Source: Eggerthellaceae bacterium (GTDB lineage Bacteria; Actinomycetota; Coriobacteriia; Coriobacteriales; Eggerthellaceae). From it: a DNA stretch of 35,140 nucleotides. Location of the stretch: contig JAAWAY010000178.1 of the NCBI GenBank assembly GCA_022792415.1, forward strand, positions 1-35,140, read 5' to 3'. Below are positions 14,709-23,700 of this stretch, piece after piece. Position numbers and translations under genes: made by a program. The notes under the pieces were generated by a model. The model made no database searches. It was not told the origin of the DNA and worked only from the letters and a program-made list of their open reading frames with translations. Positions within the stretch are counted from its first letter, which is position 1, and the number at the start of each line of letters is the position of its first letter.

Positions 14709-15647
14709 TCATGAGAATCCTCCGATTAGCTCCAACATCACCGGCCCCAGCACCAGCATCAGCATCGCGGGCAGGATGAGCGCCGCCGTGGGCACCATCA
14801 TCTTGACCGGGGCCTTGGCCACCTGCTCCTCCATGCGGGCCCGATAGGCTCCGCGCGCCTCGCGCGCCGCCGCCTCGAGCCCCTCAGCCAGAGACGAGCC
14901 GAAGCGCAGCGAGCGGATCACGTCCTCGACCACCCGCGCGAAGATGGCCGAGTCGTACGTCGACGCCACCTGCCGCAGCGCCTCGTCCCGCGCCACCAGG
15001 CCGCTCTCCCACTGCCGCTGCGCGCTTGCCAGCGACGCGGAGAGCAGCGTGTCGAAGTGCCCGACGTAGAGGCGCAGGCTCCGGTCGAACGACAGCCCGC
15101 TGCGCAGCCCCAGGGCCACCACGTCGAGCATCTCGGAGAGGTGCCGCTCCATCTCCTGCGCCCGCGCCCGGCACCGCGCCTCCACCGCGCGCCGCGGCGC
15201 CCGCGCGCCTGCCACCGCGCCGACGAGCCCCAGCGCGACCGCCAGCTCCGACGAGAAGGCGGCGCCCACCGCCATGCCGCCGGCGCAGCCCGCAGCACCC
15301 AGCCGCACCTGGGCCTCCCGGCAAGCCTCCGCGCTGACCGCGTCGGAAAGGCCCGCCGGCGCGACCCTCTCCCGGGCCCAGGCGGGGCCGCCCGGAACCA
15401 GGCGCGCCCAACGCCGGCACGTCGGCGAGCGCAGCCGCGTCGTGAGCGCGGCGAGGTAGTCGATGACGCGCGCGTCGGGTGATCGGGCGCGCTCGCGCAC
15501 CCTCGGTCCCGTCTCCTGCCGCACGGCCCGCTGGTACCGGCGCCGCGCCCGCACGCGCTCGGCCACGCCCCAGGCCCACAGGCCGAGCAGGGCCGCGAGC
15601 GCGCATGCCGCCACGGCCCACGCCGTCAGCGCGCCCACGCCGCTCAC
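14709..15647 (-). CDS. tadC: TadC-like type II secretion F domain protein
   Basis: This 312-residue inner-membrane protein of the T2SSF family forms, with TadB, the platform that couples the CpaF ATPase to pilin extrusion. It has an N-terminal transmembrane helix (about 7-30), a second hydrophobic pair in the middle (AGGMAVGAAFSSELAVALGLV), the T2SSF domain (EMLDVVALGLRSGLSFDRSL and the repeated-type segment SLAEGLEAAAREARG), and a C-terminal helix with LILPAMLMLVLGPVMLEL. The GTG start overlaps the tadB stop as GTGA, with GGAG 5 bases upstream. It is followed by flp after 15 bases. Confidence 0.9.
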   Translation of the reverse strand: MSGVGALTAWAVAACALAALLGLWAWGVAERVRARRRYQRAVRQETGPRVRERARSPDARVIDYLAALTTRLRSPTCRRWARLVPGGPAWARERVAPAGLSDAVSAEACREAQVRLGAAGCAGGMAVGAAFSSELAVALGLVGAVAGARAPRRAVEARCRARAQEMERHLSEMLDVVALGLRSGLSFDRSLRLYVGHFDTLLSASLASAQRQWESGLVARDEALRQVASTYDSAIFARVVEDVIRSLRFGSSLAEGLEAAAREARGAYRARMEEQVAKAPVKMMVPTAALILPAMLMLVLGPVMLELIGGFS

Positions 15648-16612
15648 CCCGTCTCCACGGCGAGCATGCGGCGCACGACCAGCACGCCGATCGCCTGCAT
15701 CCCAAGCGCCGTCGCCAGAAGCGCCATCCCGGCGACGCTCTCGAAGAACGGCGCCAGGAAGTCCTCGCTCACCAGCGAGAACACCGCCACCAAGATGAAG
15801 GGCATCAGCGTCACGATGCGGGCCGAGAGCTTCGCCTGGGCCGTCTGGACGCGCAATGAGCGCCGCAGCTCGAGCTCGCCCTCCACCGACTCCCTCGCCG
15901 CGTCCAGCACGGCCGCCAGACTGCCCCCGCTGTGGTGCTGGACGTCCAGCGACACGGCCACGAACGACAGCTCGGGGACCGAGCCGGGGCCGCGCAGCGC
16001 CGCGAGGGCCTCCGTGGCCGTGGAGCCCGTCTCGAGGCGCGCCGCGGCCTGGGCGAACAGCCCGCCCAGCGCCCCGCCCACCTCCCGCGACACCTGGGCG
16101 AGCGTCTGGGACAGCGAAAGCCCCGCCCGGAAGCACACCCCCATCGACCGGAGGGCCTCGGGGACCTGGTCGCGCAGCTCGGTGCGGCGACGGTCCTGGA
16201 GGGAGCGCACGGCACCGCCGGCGGCGACGAGCAGCCCCGCGCCCACGGCGACGGCGCACACCGGGGTGCCGGAGAGGGCCCACCCCGCCGCGCCGGCCGC
16301 GATGACGGCGGCGCCGAGCAGCGAGACCAGCGCGTCGGGCGCGGTCACCAGCCCCCGATCGCCGGCGATGTCCGCCGCCTCATCGGCGAGGGAGCGCAGG
16401 GCGGGCAGGCGCAGGGCGATCCGGGCGAGGGGCATGAGGGGCGCCACGCCGTTGCGCGCGAGCCAGGCCCCTCCCGGCGCGCCGGGGCCCCCGACGAGCG
16501 CCTCGGCCCGGCGGACCCGGGCGGCGCGATCGACGAGCCACCGGCCCAGCGCCGCGCCCGCCAGCGCCGCCGCCGCTAGCGCGCCGCCTGCCGCGAGAGC
16601 CGTTCCCTCCAT
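15644..16612 (-). CDS. tadB: TadB-like type II secretion F domain protein
   Basis: This 322-residue platform protein partners TadC. It has an N-terminal helix (ALAAGGALAAAALAGAAL), a hydrophobic pair around 95-135, the T2SSF domain (VPEALRSMGVCFRAGLSLSQ and VQHHSGGSLAAVLDAARESV), and C-terminal helices (IVTLMPFILVAVFSLV and AGMALLATALGMQAIGVLVV). ATG at 16612 is preceded by GGGAGGTGG. The first 37 bases overlap the end of cpaF, a tight coupling that would keep ATPase and platform in proportion. Confidence 0.92.
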   Translation of the reverse strand: MEGTALAAGGALAAAALAGAALGRWLVDRAARVRRAEALVGGPGAPGGAWLARNGVAPLMPLARIALRLPALRSLADEAADIAGDRGLVTAPDALVSLLGAAVIAAGAAGWALSGTPVCAVAVGAGLLVAAGGAVRSLQDRRRTELRDQVPEALRSMGVCFRAGLSLSQTLAQVSREVGGALGGLFAQAAARLETGSTATEALAALRGPGSVPELSFVAVSLDVQHHSGGSLAAVLDAARESVEGELELRRSLRVQTAQAKLSARIVTLMPFILVAVFSLVSEDFLAPFFESVAGMALLATALGMQAIGVLVVRRMLAVETG

Positions 16613-17907
16613 GCGTCCACCTCCCTTCCGCACACCGTTCCCGCGGCCACCGCCGCGCCAAGCCACGTGGGCTCGGCGATCCAGCGCCCCTCGGATGCCC
16701 CCGGATCCCGCTCGTACAGCGGGGCCAGGACGCAGCGGCGCCGGTCGGCATCGAAGCCCATCTCGGCCACCGCCGACACGTAGCGCTCGCCGCTCCGCGC
16801 GCGGGTCGTCTGGACGACCAGGTCGAACGCGCTTCCGATCTGCGCCTCCACCACGTCGAGCGGCAGGTCGACCGCGTAGCGCACCATGGTGACGAGGCGG
16901 TCCACCACCTCGTGCGGCGCGTTGGCGTGCAACGTGGTGAGCGACCCCTCGTGACCCGTGTTCATGGCCTGGAGCATGTCGAGCGCCTCGCCGCCGCGGC
17001 ATTCCCCCACGATGATGCGATCGGGGCGCATGCGCAGGGCGTTGATGACGAGATCGCGGATGGTCACCTCCCCCAGCCCCTCGGCGTTGGGGGGCCGCGC
17101 CTCCAGGCGCACCACGTGCGGGTGCCGGTCGAACTTAAGCTCAGCCGAGTCCTCGATGGTGAGGACGCGCTCCTCTGGCGGGATGTGGCACGACAGCGCG
17201 TTGAGCAGCGTCGTCTTCCCGCTGCCCGTCCCCCCGGACACCGCCACGTTGCGGCGCGCGACCACCGCCCACACCAGCAGCTGGCGCAAGGAGTCGTCGA
17301 ACGACCCGCGGGCGGCCATCTCCTCCAGCGTGATGATGCGCCGCGAGAACAGACGGATGGCGATCAGGGGCCCGTCGGGTGACAGCGGCGGGATGATGGC
17401 GTGGACGCGGTGGCCCTGGGGCAGGCGCGCGCTCACCATGGGGGACGCCTCGTCGATGCGACGCCCCAGAGGGCCGATGATGCGGTCGATGAACACGCGC
17501 ACCTGCTCGTCGCTGTCGAACGACGCGTCGCTGCGGTACAGCCGCCCGGCCCGCTCGTAGTAGATGCTGCGCGTGCCGTTGACCATCACCTCGGTCACCG
17601 TGTCGTCGTCGAGCAGGGCCTCGAGGGGCCCCATGCCGAAGACGGCGTCGACCAGGTCGCTCGTCAGCCGCTCGCGCTCGACGGGCGTCACCGACTCCCA
17701 GCCGGCGTCGGAGAACGCCTGGCGGCAGGCCGCCCTCAGCTCGCTGCGGGCGCGCTCGGGGTTCTCGGCCATGAGGGCCGCCACCTTCTCCATGGCGATG
17801 CGCTTGCGCACGCTGCGCCTGAGGTCCTCCACCGTCGCCTGCCGCACCGCGACGCCGGGGCCCGCGCACGCGGCCTGCGCGGCGCGGGCGCGCTCCATCA
17901 GCGTCAT
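16576..17907 (-). CDS. cpaF: Tad/CpaF pilus assembly ATPase
   Basis: This 443-residue secretion ATPase of the GspE/VirB11 class powers Flp pilus assembly from the cytosolic face of the membrane. Walker A is GGTGSGKT (225-232), the Asp box is TIEDSAEL (250-257), Walker B is RIIVGECRGGE (297-307) and the His box is MNTGHEGSLTTLHAN (315-329), all intact. The N-terminal domain contains VTEVMVNGTRSIYYE (104-118), typical of CpaF/TadA. Start ATG overlaps the tadZ stop as ATGA. The length agrees with family members of about 430-480 residues. Confidence 0.96.
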   Translation of the reverse strand: MTLMERARAAQAACAGPGVAVRQATVEDLRRSVRKRIAMEKVAALMAENPERARSELRAACRQAFSDAGWESVTPVERERLTSDLVDAVFGMGPLEALLDDDTVTEVMVNGTRSIYYERAGRLYRSDASFDSDEQVRVFIDRIIGPLGRRIDEASPMVSARLPQGHRVHAIIPPLSPDGPLIAIRLFSRRIITLEEMAARGSFDDSLRQLLVWAVVARRNVAVSGGTGSGKTTLLNALSCHIPPEERVLTIEDSAELKFDRHPHVVRLEARPPNAEGLGEVTIRDLVINALRMRPDRIIVGECRGGEALDMLQAMNTGHEGSLTTLHANAPHEVVDRLVTMVRYAVDLPLDVVEAQIGSAFDLVVQTTRARSGERYVSAVAEMGFDADRRRCVLAPLYERDPGASEGRWIAEPTWLGAAVAAGTVCGREVDAWRERLSRQAAR

Positions 17908-19415
17908 GGCAGCACCCCCTCCCCCGCCTGGGCGCGGCGGGAGCGCCGATGCAGCAACCCGCGGCGCGGCTCCTCGGCCGCCTGGACGCCCGGCCGGCCG
18001 GGCGCCGGTTGGGGCGGCACGCCGCGACGGGAGGCGGCGGCCGGCAGCAGCTCGTCGACCGCGGACGCCACGCTGGCGACCAGGTCGTTGCGCGTGGACG
18101 CGAGCGCGGGGGCCATGCCCGACCCCATCAGCTCCTCCACCTCCGCGCCCCCGTCCCGCAGCTCCCCCACCGGCAGCCCCTGCAGCGCGCAAGAGACGTC
18201 GAGCGAGGTGAGGGAGGCGCCCTTGGCGCAGCGGTTCAGCAGAAACACGAACGACCCCGTGGCGATGCCGCAGCGCCCGCACAGCTCGAGGGCATGGCGA
18301 CACGCCCTCACGGACGAGGCGCGTTGGTCGATGAGGAACAGCGTCCTCGCGCTGCGTTCGATGATGAGCGCGTGGCCCTCCGACCAGCTGGCGGCTGTGT
18401 TGACCACCACCACGTCATAGCGGGCGGCGGCCTGCTCGATGAGCTGGGGAATGCGGGGGATGAGGTCCTCGGCCACCTCGAGGCGGCGGGGCGCGGCAAT
18501 GACCGCGAGGCCCGTGCCGGCGTCGGCATCGGCCCAGCGGGCCGCGTCGGAGAGCACCTCGTCCGCCGCCGGCGCGTCCGCGCGCCCCAGCAGGGCCGTC
18601 TCGTCGCCGAACGGCAGGTCGCAGTCGAGCAGGGCGACGCGCAAGCCTCGGGCGGCCGCGTGCAGGGCGACCAGCGCGGCGACCGTGCTCCTGCCCGCGC
18701 CGCCGCTGCCGCTCACCACCGACAGCACCAGCCCCGAGGCGACCTGCGCGGCCGGCGGCTGGTCCGCCGCAGCCTGCTGGGCGGGCACGGACGGGTTCGC
18801 AGCGGGCGGGCGGACGACGACCGGGACGCGCCCCTCCGAAGGCCGGGCGGGCGCGGGCGGCGCAGGTGGGCACGCCTCGCGAACGACCTGCGCCGTCTCG
18901 CAGGCCAGCGCCTCCTGCCAGGGCAGCGGGGCGCTGACGGGCGCGGCCGGCTCGAGGGGACCGCCCGGAGCCGAGGCGGCCCGCAAGGCCGCCTCGCGGG
19001 CCGCGGCCGCCACCCGGCGGCGGCTCTCCTGCGCCAGGCGCCGGGCCAGGCCCTCGGGCGACAGCAGCCCGGTGACGCCCGCGGCCTGCGCCCGGCTGGC
19101 CATCGAGCCGCTCGCCTCCGTGGTCACCAGGTAGATGGGAAGCGCGGGCGCGTCGTGGCGCAGGGCGGCCGCCAGGTTGACGGCCGACATCTGATCCGAG
19201 GACAGCACCCACGCCTCATCGAGGGGCTCGCCCTGCCTCCCCACGCGCGCCCGCGCCGCCTCGGCGTCGGCGCAGGGCTCCACCCACGGGTGGGCCGCCA
19301 GCCCTCCCTCGGGCAGCCCCGCGATCGTCGGATCCGCCATCACGCGACTCTCCGCGCAGAACAGCACCGTGCCCATATGGCTCCTCTCCCCCACGGTCTC
19401 GTGTCTCTCGCTCAT
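17904..19415 (-). CDS. tadZ: TadZ/CpaE-like pilus localisation ATPase
   Basis: This 503-residue protein combines a degenerate receiver-like N-terminal domain (about 15-130), a Pro/Ala-rich linker (about 150-225) and a ParA/MinD-type ATPase domain. The P-loop is SGSGGAGRST (235-244): the signature lysine is Ser237 and the Walker A lysine is Arg242, so nucleotide hydrolysis may be weak or lost. Later motifs are VALLDCDLPFGD and VVVVNTAASWSE. TadZ/CpaE proteins place the pilus machine at cell poles. The first ATG (19415) overlaps the cpaB stop as ATGA and has AGGA 6 bases upstream; an internal ATG at 19376 with AGGAG is an alternative. Confidence 0.9.
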   Translation of the reverse strand: MSERHETVGERSHMGTVLFCAESRVMADPTIAGLPEGGLAAHPWVEPCADAEAARARVGRQGEPLDEAWVLSSDQMSAVNLAAALRHDAPALPIYLVTTEASGSMASRAQAAGVTGLLSPEGLARRLAQESRRRVAAAAREAALRAASAPGGPLEPAAPVSAPLPWQEALACETAQVVREACPPAPPAPARPSEGRVPVVVRPPAANPSVPAQQAAADQPPAAQVASGLVLSVVSGSGGAGRSTVAALVALHAAARGLRVALLDCDLPFGDETALLGRADAPAADEVLSDAARWADADAGTGLAVIAAPRRLEVAEDLIPRIPQLIEQAAARYDVVVVNTAASWSEGHALIIERSARTLFLIDQRASSVRACRHALELCGRCGIATGSFVFLLNRCAKGASLTSLDVSCALQGLPVGELRDGGAEVEELMGSGMAPALASTRNDLVASVASAVDELLPAAASRRGVPPQPAPGRPGVQAAEEPRRGLLHRRSRRAQAGEGVLP

Positions 19416-20170
19416 AGATCGTCCTGCTCCCCCGCCGCCTGCGGGGCCGTCGCGGTCCCCCATGCGGCGGCGATGCGGTCCTCCCGGCCCTCTGGCGCAG
19501 GCGGATCGGGAGAGTCGGGCGGGTCGCCGCCTGAGTCCGCCGGCAGGACGAAGTAGATGTCCAGCCCCTGGGCGGCGGCCACGAGCTCCTGCGCGGCGGA
19601 AGGCGCCACCGCCAGCGTCACCCACTCCACCGCCCCGGCGGCGAGGAGGCCCGACGAGTCGGTGCTCGTGGCCAGCACGAGGGCACGGGGGACGAGCAGT
19701 TCGGTGGCCTGCGCGCCCGTGGCGTAGACGTCGGCCCGCATGCCGGCTTGGAGCGCGCCGCCGACGGCCTGCACCTCCCGCGCCGGGACGCTGACGGCCA
19801 CGAGGCCCGCCGGCACGTCCAGGGAGGGGGCGGCCGCGGATCCGAAGCGGCGGCTGGTGAGCGCCTCGCCCTTGAGGATGGCGGCCGACGCCTGCTTGCC
19901 CACGACGTCGGCGCGCGCCGTGATGGCGCCCTCGGGGAGCAGGTCGGCCACCCACAGCCGCGTCTCAACGGCGCCCTCGTCGACCACCTCCCCCGAGGCG
20001 ATGTCGCGCCGCGCCACACAGACCTCCAGCTGATCGCCGCCGTAGCGGTCGAGCGCCTCCGCCCGCGCGCGCTCGGCCTGCTCCCCCACCTGCGCCATGA
20101 ACGCCCCCACACACAACGCGCACGCCGCCGCGCACGCCAGCCCCACGGCCAGGGATCGACCCTTCTTCAT
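19412..20170 (-). CDS. cpaB: Flp pilus assembly protein CpaB/RcpC
   Basis: This 252-residue envelope protein has one N-terminal transmembrane helix (about 7-25), a SAF domain at about 48-110 (VARRDIASGEVVDEGAVETRL) and an RcpC/CpaB C-terminal domain with VSVPAREVQAVGGALQAGMR and DVYATGA. It ends in an acidic Pro-rich tail. In Gram-negative bacteria CpaB sits between the inner membrane and secretin; without a secretin, as here, it is probably a wall-facing guide or stabiliser (inference). The ATG is preceded by GAGGAGG. It is the first gene of the pilus operon. Confidence 0.88.
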   Translation of the reverse strand: MKKGRSLAVGLACAAACALCVGAFMAQVGEQAERARAEALDRYGGDQLEVCVARRDIASGEVVDEGAVETRLWVADLLPEGAITARADVVGKQASAAILKGEALTSRRFGSAAAPSLDVPAGLVAVSVPAREVQAVGGALQAGMRADVYATGAQATELLVPRALVLATSTDSSGLLAAGAVEWVTLAVAPSAAQELVAAAQGLDIYFVLPADSGGDPPDSPDPPAPEGREDRIAAAWGTATAPQAAGEQDDL

Positions 20171-20405
20171 CACGCCTCCTCTCGTATCGGAGACGCCATC
20201 CTCTTCCGCCCCGCCGACCACGCGGCGACTGGCCGGCCACGCGCCCCGCACCGCCCCCCGACGTCCGATCCGCCACGGGCCAGCGGCCCCGCGGGAGCGC
20301 GCGCACGCGGTGTCGGCGCCCCGTCGGGTGCGCGACTGTGCCCCGCGACGGGCCGTCGGGCGCCCCGCGGCAGGCCGGCAAGAGGGGAAGTTCTGGGGGG
20401 GAAGG
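20171..20405 (-). other. Leader region of the Tad operon
   Basis: About 235 very GC-rich bases between the tRNA-Val terminator and cpaB. I see no gene and no clear -35/-10 pair. The operon promoter must lie here or further upstream. Confidence 0.4.
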
Positions 20406-20406
20406 T

Positions 20407-20442
20407 AAAAGAAAACCCCGTTTCACCAGGTGAAACGGGGTT
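20407..20442 (-). terminator. Intrinsic terminator of tRNA-Val
   Basis: AACCCCGTTTCA and TGAAACGGGGTT form a 12-bp perfect stem with a 5-base loop, followed on the minus strand by TTTTCTTTT. It lies 7 bases past the tRNA CCA end. Confidence 0.88.
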
Positions 20443-20449
20443 CTGAACA

Positions 20450-20524
20450 TGGTGGTCGCGGAGGGATTTGAACCCCCGGCCTTGTGCTTGTAAGGCACCT
20501 GCGCTCCCGCTGCGCCACGCGACC
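20450..20524 (-). tRNA. tRNA-Val (anticodon TAC)
   Basis: A 75-base cloverleaf: acceptor GGTCGCG pairs with CGCGACC, the D stem is GCGC/GCGC, the anticodon loop is CTTACAA giving TAC, and the T arm is GGGGG-TTCAAAT-CCCTC. The discriminator is A and CCA is encoded. One mismatch closes the anticodon stem (G27-A43). It would read GTA and other valine codons. Confidence 0.95.
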
Positions 20525-20570
20525 TCGGGGCGATACGGCTGCGTCTTCGACGCGCGCGTTCGCGGTGGGT

Positions 20571-20599
20571 ATTCTCCCATAGTTGGGCGACGCGGGCAA
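20571..20599 (-). promoter_or_regulatory. Promoter candidate for tRNA-Val
   Basis: On the minus strand TTGCCC (-35, 20594-20599) and GAGAAT (-10, 20571-20576) are 17 bases apart, about 47 bases before the tRNA 5' end. Confidence 0.5.
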
Positions 20600-20758
20600 A
20601 CGAGCGCACGCGGGGACTGCCCCGCCGAGGGACGCAGGGGCGTCGACCCCGGACGGACGACGCCCCGGCGGCACGGGCGCACAAGCGGCCGCCACGGGCA
20701 CGACCTGGTGTTCTATGGCATAATCAGCGCGATAAAGACGAGGGAGAGCAGGCACATC

Positions 20759-23700
20759 ATGACGAAGTCCGACGACGCGACGCCCGCGAGGGCGTCCGCG
20801 CCCCTGCACATCGGCATCGACGCGGGATCCAAGACCATCAAGGTGGTGATCGCCGACGGCGAGGGCCGCGTGCTGCACTCGGCCTACCAGCGGCACAAGT
20901 CCAACATCCGGTCCACCCTGGAGACGGTGCTCCACGACCTGTCCTGGCGCTACGGCAACCTGGAGGGCACCATCGCCATCACGGGGTCGGCCGGCATCAG
21001 CGTGGCCGAGGTGCTCGGCGCGCCCTTCGTCCAGGAGGTGGTGGCCACCACGCGGGCCGTGCGCGCCGCGTTCCCGGATGCCGACGCCGTCATCGAGCTG
21101 GGCGGCGAGGACGCCAAGGTCATCTACCTGACCGGCGGCCTGGAGCAGCGCATGAACGCCACGTGCGCGGGCGGGACGGGCGGCTTCATCGACACCATCG
21201 CCTTCATGCTGGGCGTGCGTACGAGCGCCATGAGCCGGCTGTCCATGGGCGCGTCGCGCCTGTACCCTATCGCGTCGCGGTGCGCGGTGTTCGCCCAGAC
21301 CGACGTGCGCCCGCTGCTCAACGCCGGGGCGTCGAAGTCCGACATCGCCGCGAGCGCGCTGGATGCCGTGGTACGCCAGACGCTGGGCGGCCTGGCCTGC
21401 GGACGCCCCCTGCGTGGCACCATCGTGTTCCTGGGCGGCCCGTTCGAGTACGTTCCCGACCTGGCGTTCCGGTTCCGCAAGGCGCTGGGGCTCACCAGCG
21501 CGACGGGCATCCTGCCCCGCGACGCGCACCTGTTCACCGCGCTGGGCACGGCCCTGCTGGGGGCCGAGGAGGGCACGACGGTCACGCTCGACGAGCTGTG
21601 CGAGCGCGTGGCGGGCGGCACGCGGCTGGACGCCGAGGACGACCTGGGGCGGCTGCCCGCGCTGTTCTCCGACGAGGACGAGCTGCGAGCCTTCCGCGAG
21701 CGCCACCGCCAGGCGACGTACCCCACGCGGCGCGCCTTCGACGTGCGCGGTCCGGTGTTCGTGGGCATCGACGCCGGATCCACCACGGCCAAGCTGGCGG
21801 TGGTGGACGCCGACGGCACGCTGGTGCACAGCGCCTACGAGCCCACGCGCGGCGACATCCTGGACACGGTGCGCGAGATGCTGCTGGGCGCCTACGCGGC
21901 CATCCCCTCGTCGGCCCCGCGCGGGCAGGAGGCGCCCTGGGTGGCGCACGCCACGGCCACCGGGTACGGGGAGGGGCTGCTGCGCGCGGCCTTGGGCATC
22001 GACTCGGGCATGGTGGAGACGGCGGCCCACCTGCGGGGCGCGCGGCAGCTGCGGCCGGACGTCTCATTCGTGCTGGACATCGGCGGCCAGGACATGAAGG
22101 CGCTGTGGGTCAGCGACGGCCAGGTGACTGACGCCGTGCTGAACGAGGCCTGCTCGAGCGGGTGCGGCGCCTTCATCGAGGGCACCGCGCACAGCCTGCG
22201 ATCGAACCCCTCGGACTTCGCCAGCGCGGCGCTGCGCGCCACGAGTCCCGTCGACCTGGGGATGCGCTGCACCGTGTTCATGTCATCGCGCGTCAAGCAC
22301 GCCCAGAAGGTGGGCGCCACGCTGGAGGACATCGCCGCAGGGGCGGCCTACTCGGTGGTGCAGAACGCGCTGTTCCGCATCATCGGCGCCGAGCGCGCCT
22401 CGTCGCTGGGCGACGTCGTGGTGGTGCAGGGCGGCGCGTTCAAGTCGGATGCGGTGCTGCGGGCCTTCGAGCTGACCTGCGGCGTTGAGGCCGTGCGCTG
22501 CGACCGGGCCCACCTTATGGGGGCCATCGGCGCCGCGCTCACGGCCCGGGATCGCTGGCTGGCCGACCAGGCCGCGGCGGGCAGCGCGGGCGAGCCGGGA
22601 TCGCGCAGCACGCTCATCGGACGTGACGAGCTGCGGGGCCTCGACCCGCGGCACACGGCGCTCACCTGCACGGGCTGCGCCAACGGCTGCGCGCTGGACG
22701 TCGTCGACTTCGGCGGGGGCCGACGCTTCGTCAGCGGCAACCGCTGCGAGCGCGGGGCCGACGAGTTGGAGCGACGCGCCGGGGCCGAGGGCGCGGCGCG
22801 GGCCGAGGACGCCGGCGCCGAGGAGCCGCCGAACCTCATCGCCCTGGAGCAGGCGCTCATCGCGGATCTGGGGGACGTCGACGCCGCGGGGCCGCGTGGG
22901 AGCGTGGCCATCGGCCTCATGGACGTGCTGGAGATGTACGAGGCGCTCCCCTTTTGGCATCGGCTGCTGTCGGCGCTGGGCTTCAGCGTGCGCCGTGCGG
23001 CCGGAGACGGCGGGGGAACGAGCGAGGCGTGGGAGACCGTGCCCTCCGAGAGCGTGTGCTTCCCCGCCAAGCTGGCGCACGCGCGCCTGTTCTCGCTGCG
23101 GGGAAAGGGATGCGACGCCGTGCTGATGGCCCGGTTCGACCGCGGGTCGCATTGCCCGGTGACCAGCGGCTATGCCGACGCGCTGGCCGATGGCGCGGGG
23201 CTTTGCCTGGTGGGAGGCGCGAGCGCGCGTGAAGACGCGGGCGGCCGCGTGGCACAGGACGGCGCCGACGGGGCGCGCGGCCCCGAGACGCCCGCGGCGC
23301 GGTTCGGTGCGGAGGGCGACGCGCTGCTGGCGCCGCTGCTGAGCGCGTCGAAGCCGGCGGCGATCGCCGCCAACCCGGCGGATCGCGCGGCACTGACGGC
23401 CTGCCTGGCGCCCCTGGCGGCCCAGGCCGACGCGCCCCTGGGCGAGGACGAGGTGGAGGCGGCCCTGCGCGAGGCCCTGCGTGCGCAGGAGGCGTTCGAG
23501 CAGGCCCTGGCCCAGGCCGGCGCCGAGGCCCTGCGCTGGGTGGAGGCCGATCCGGCGCGCCACGACATCCTGGTGGCGGGGCGGCCCTACCACAACGACG
23601 CCGCGCTCGTCCACGACGTGGACGTCATGCTGCAGCGCCTGGGATTCGCCGTGCTCAACCCGCTGTCGCTGGCAGGCCAGCTGCGCGCCGTGGACGGCCA

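Noticed and set aside
20414-20442. GTTTCAC-N3-GTGAAAC resembles a second parS site
   Set aside because: The 3-base insertion breaks the parS core, and the arms extend into a perfect stem followed by a T-run directly after tRNA-Val, so it is the tRNA terminator.
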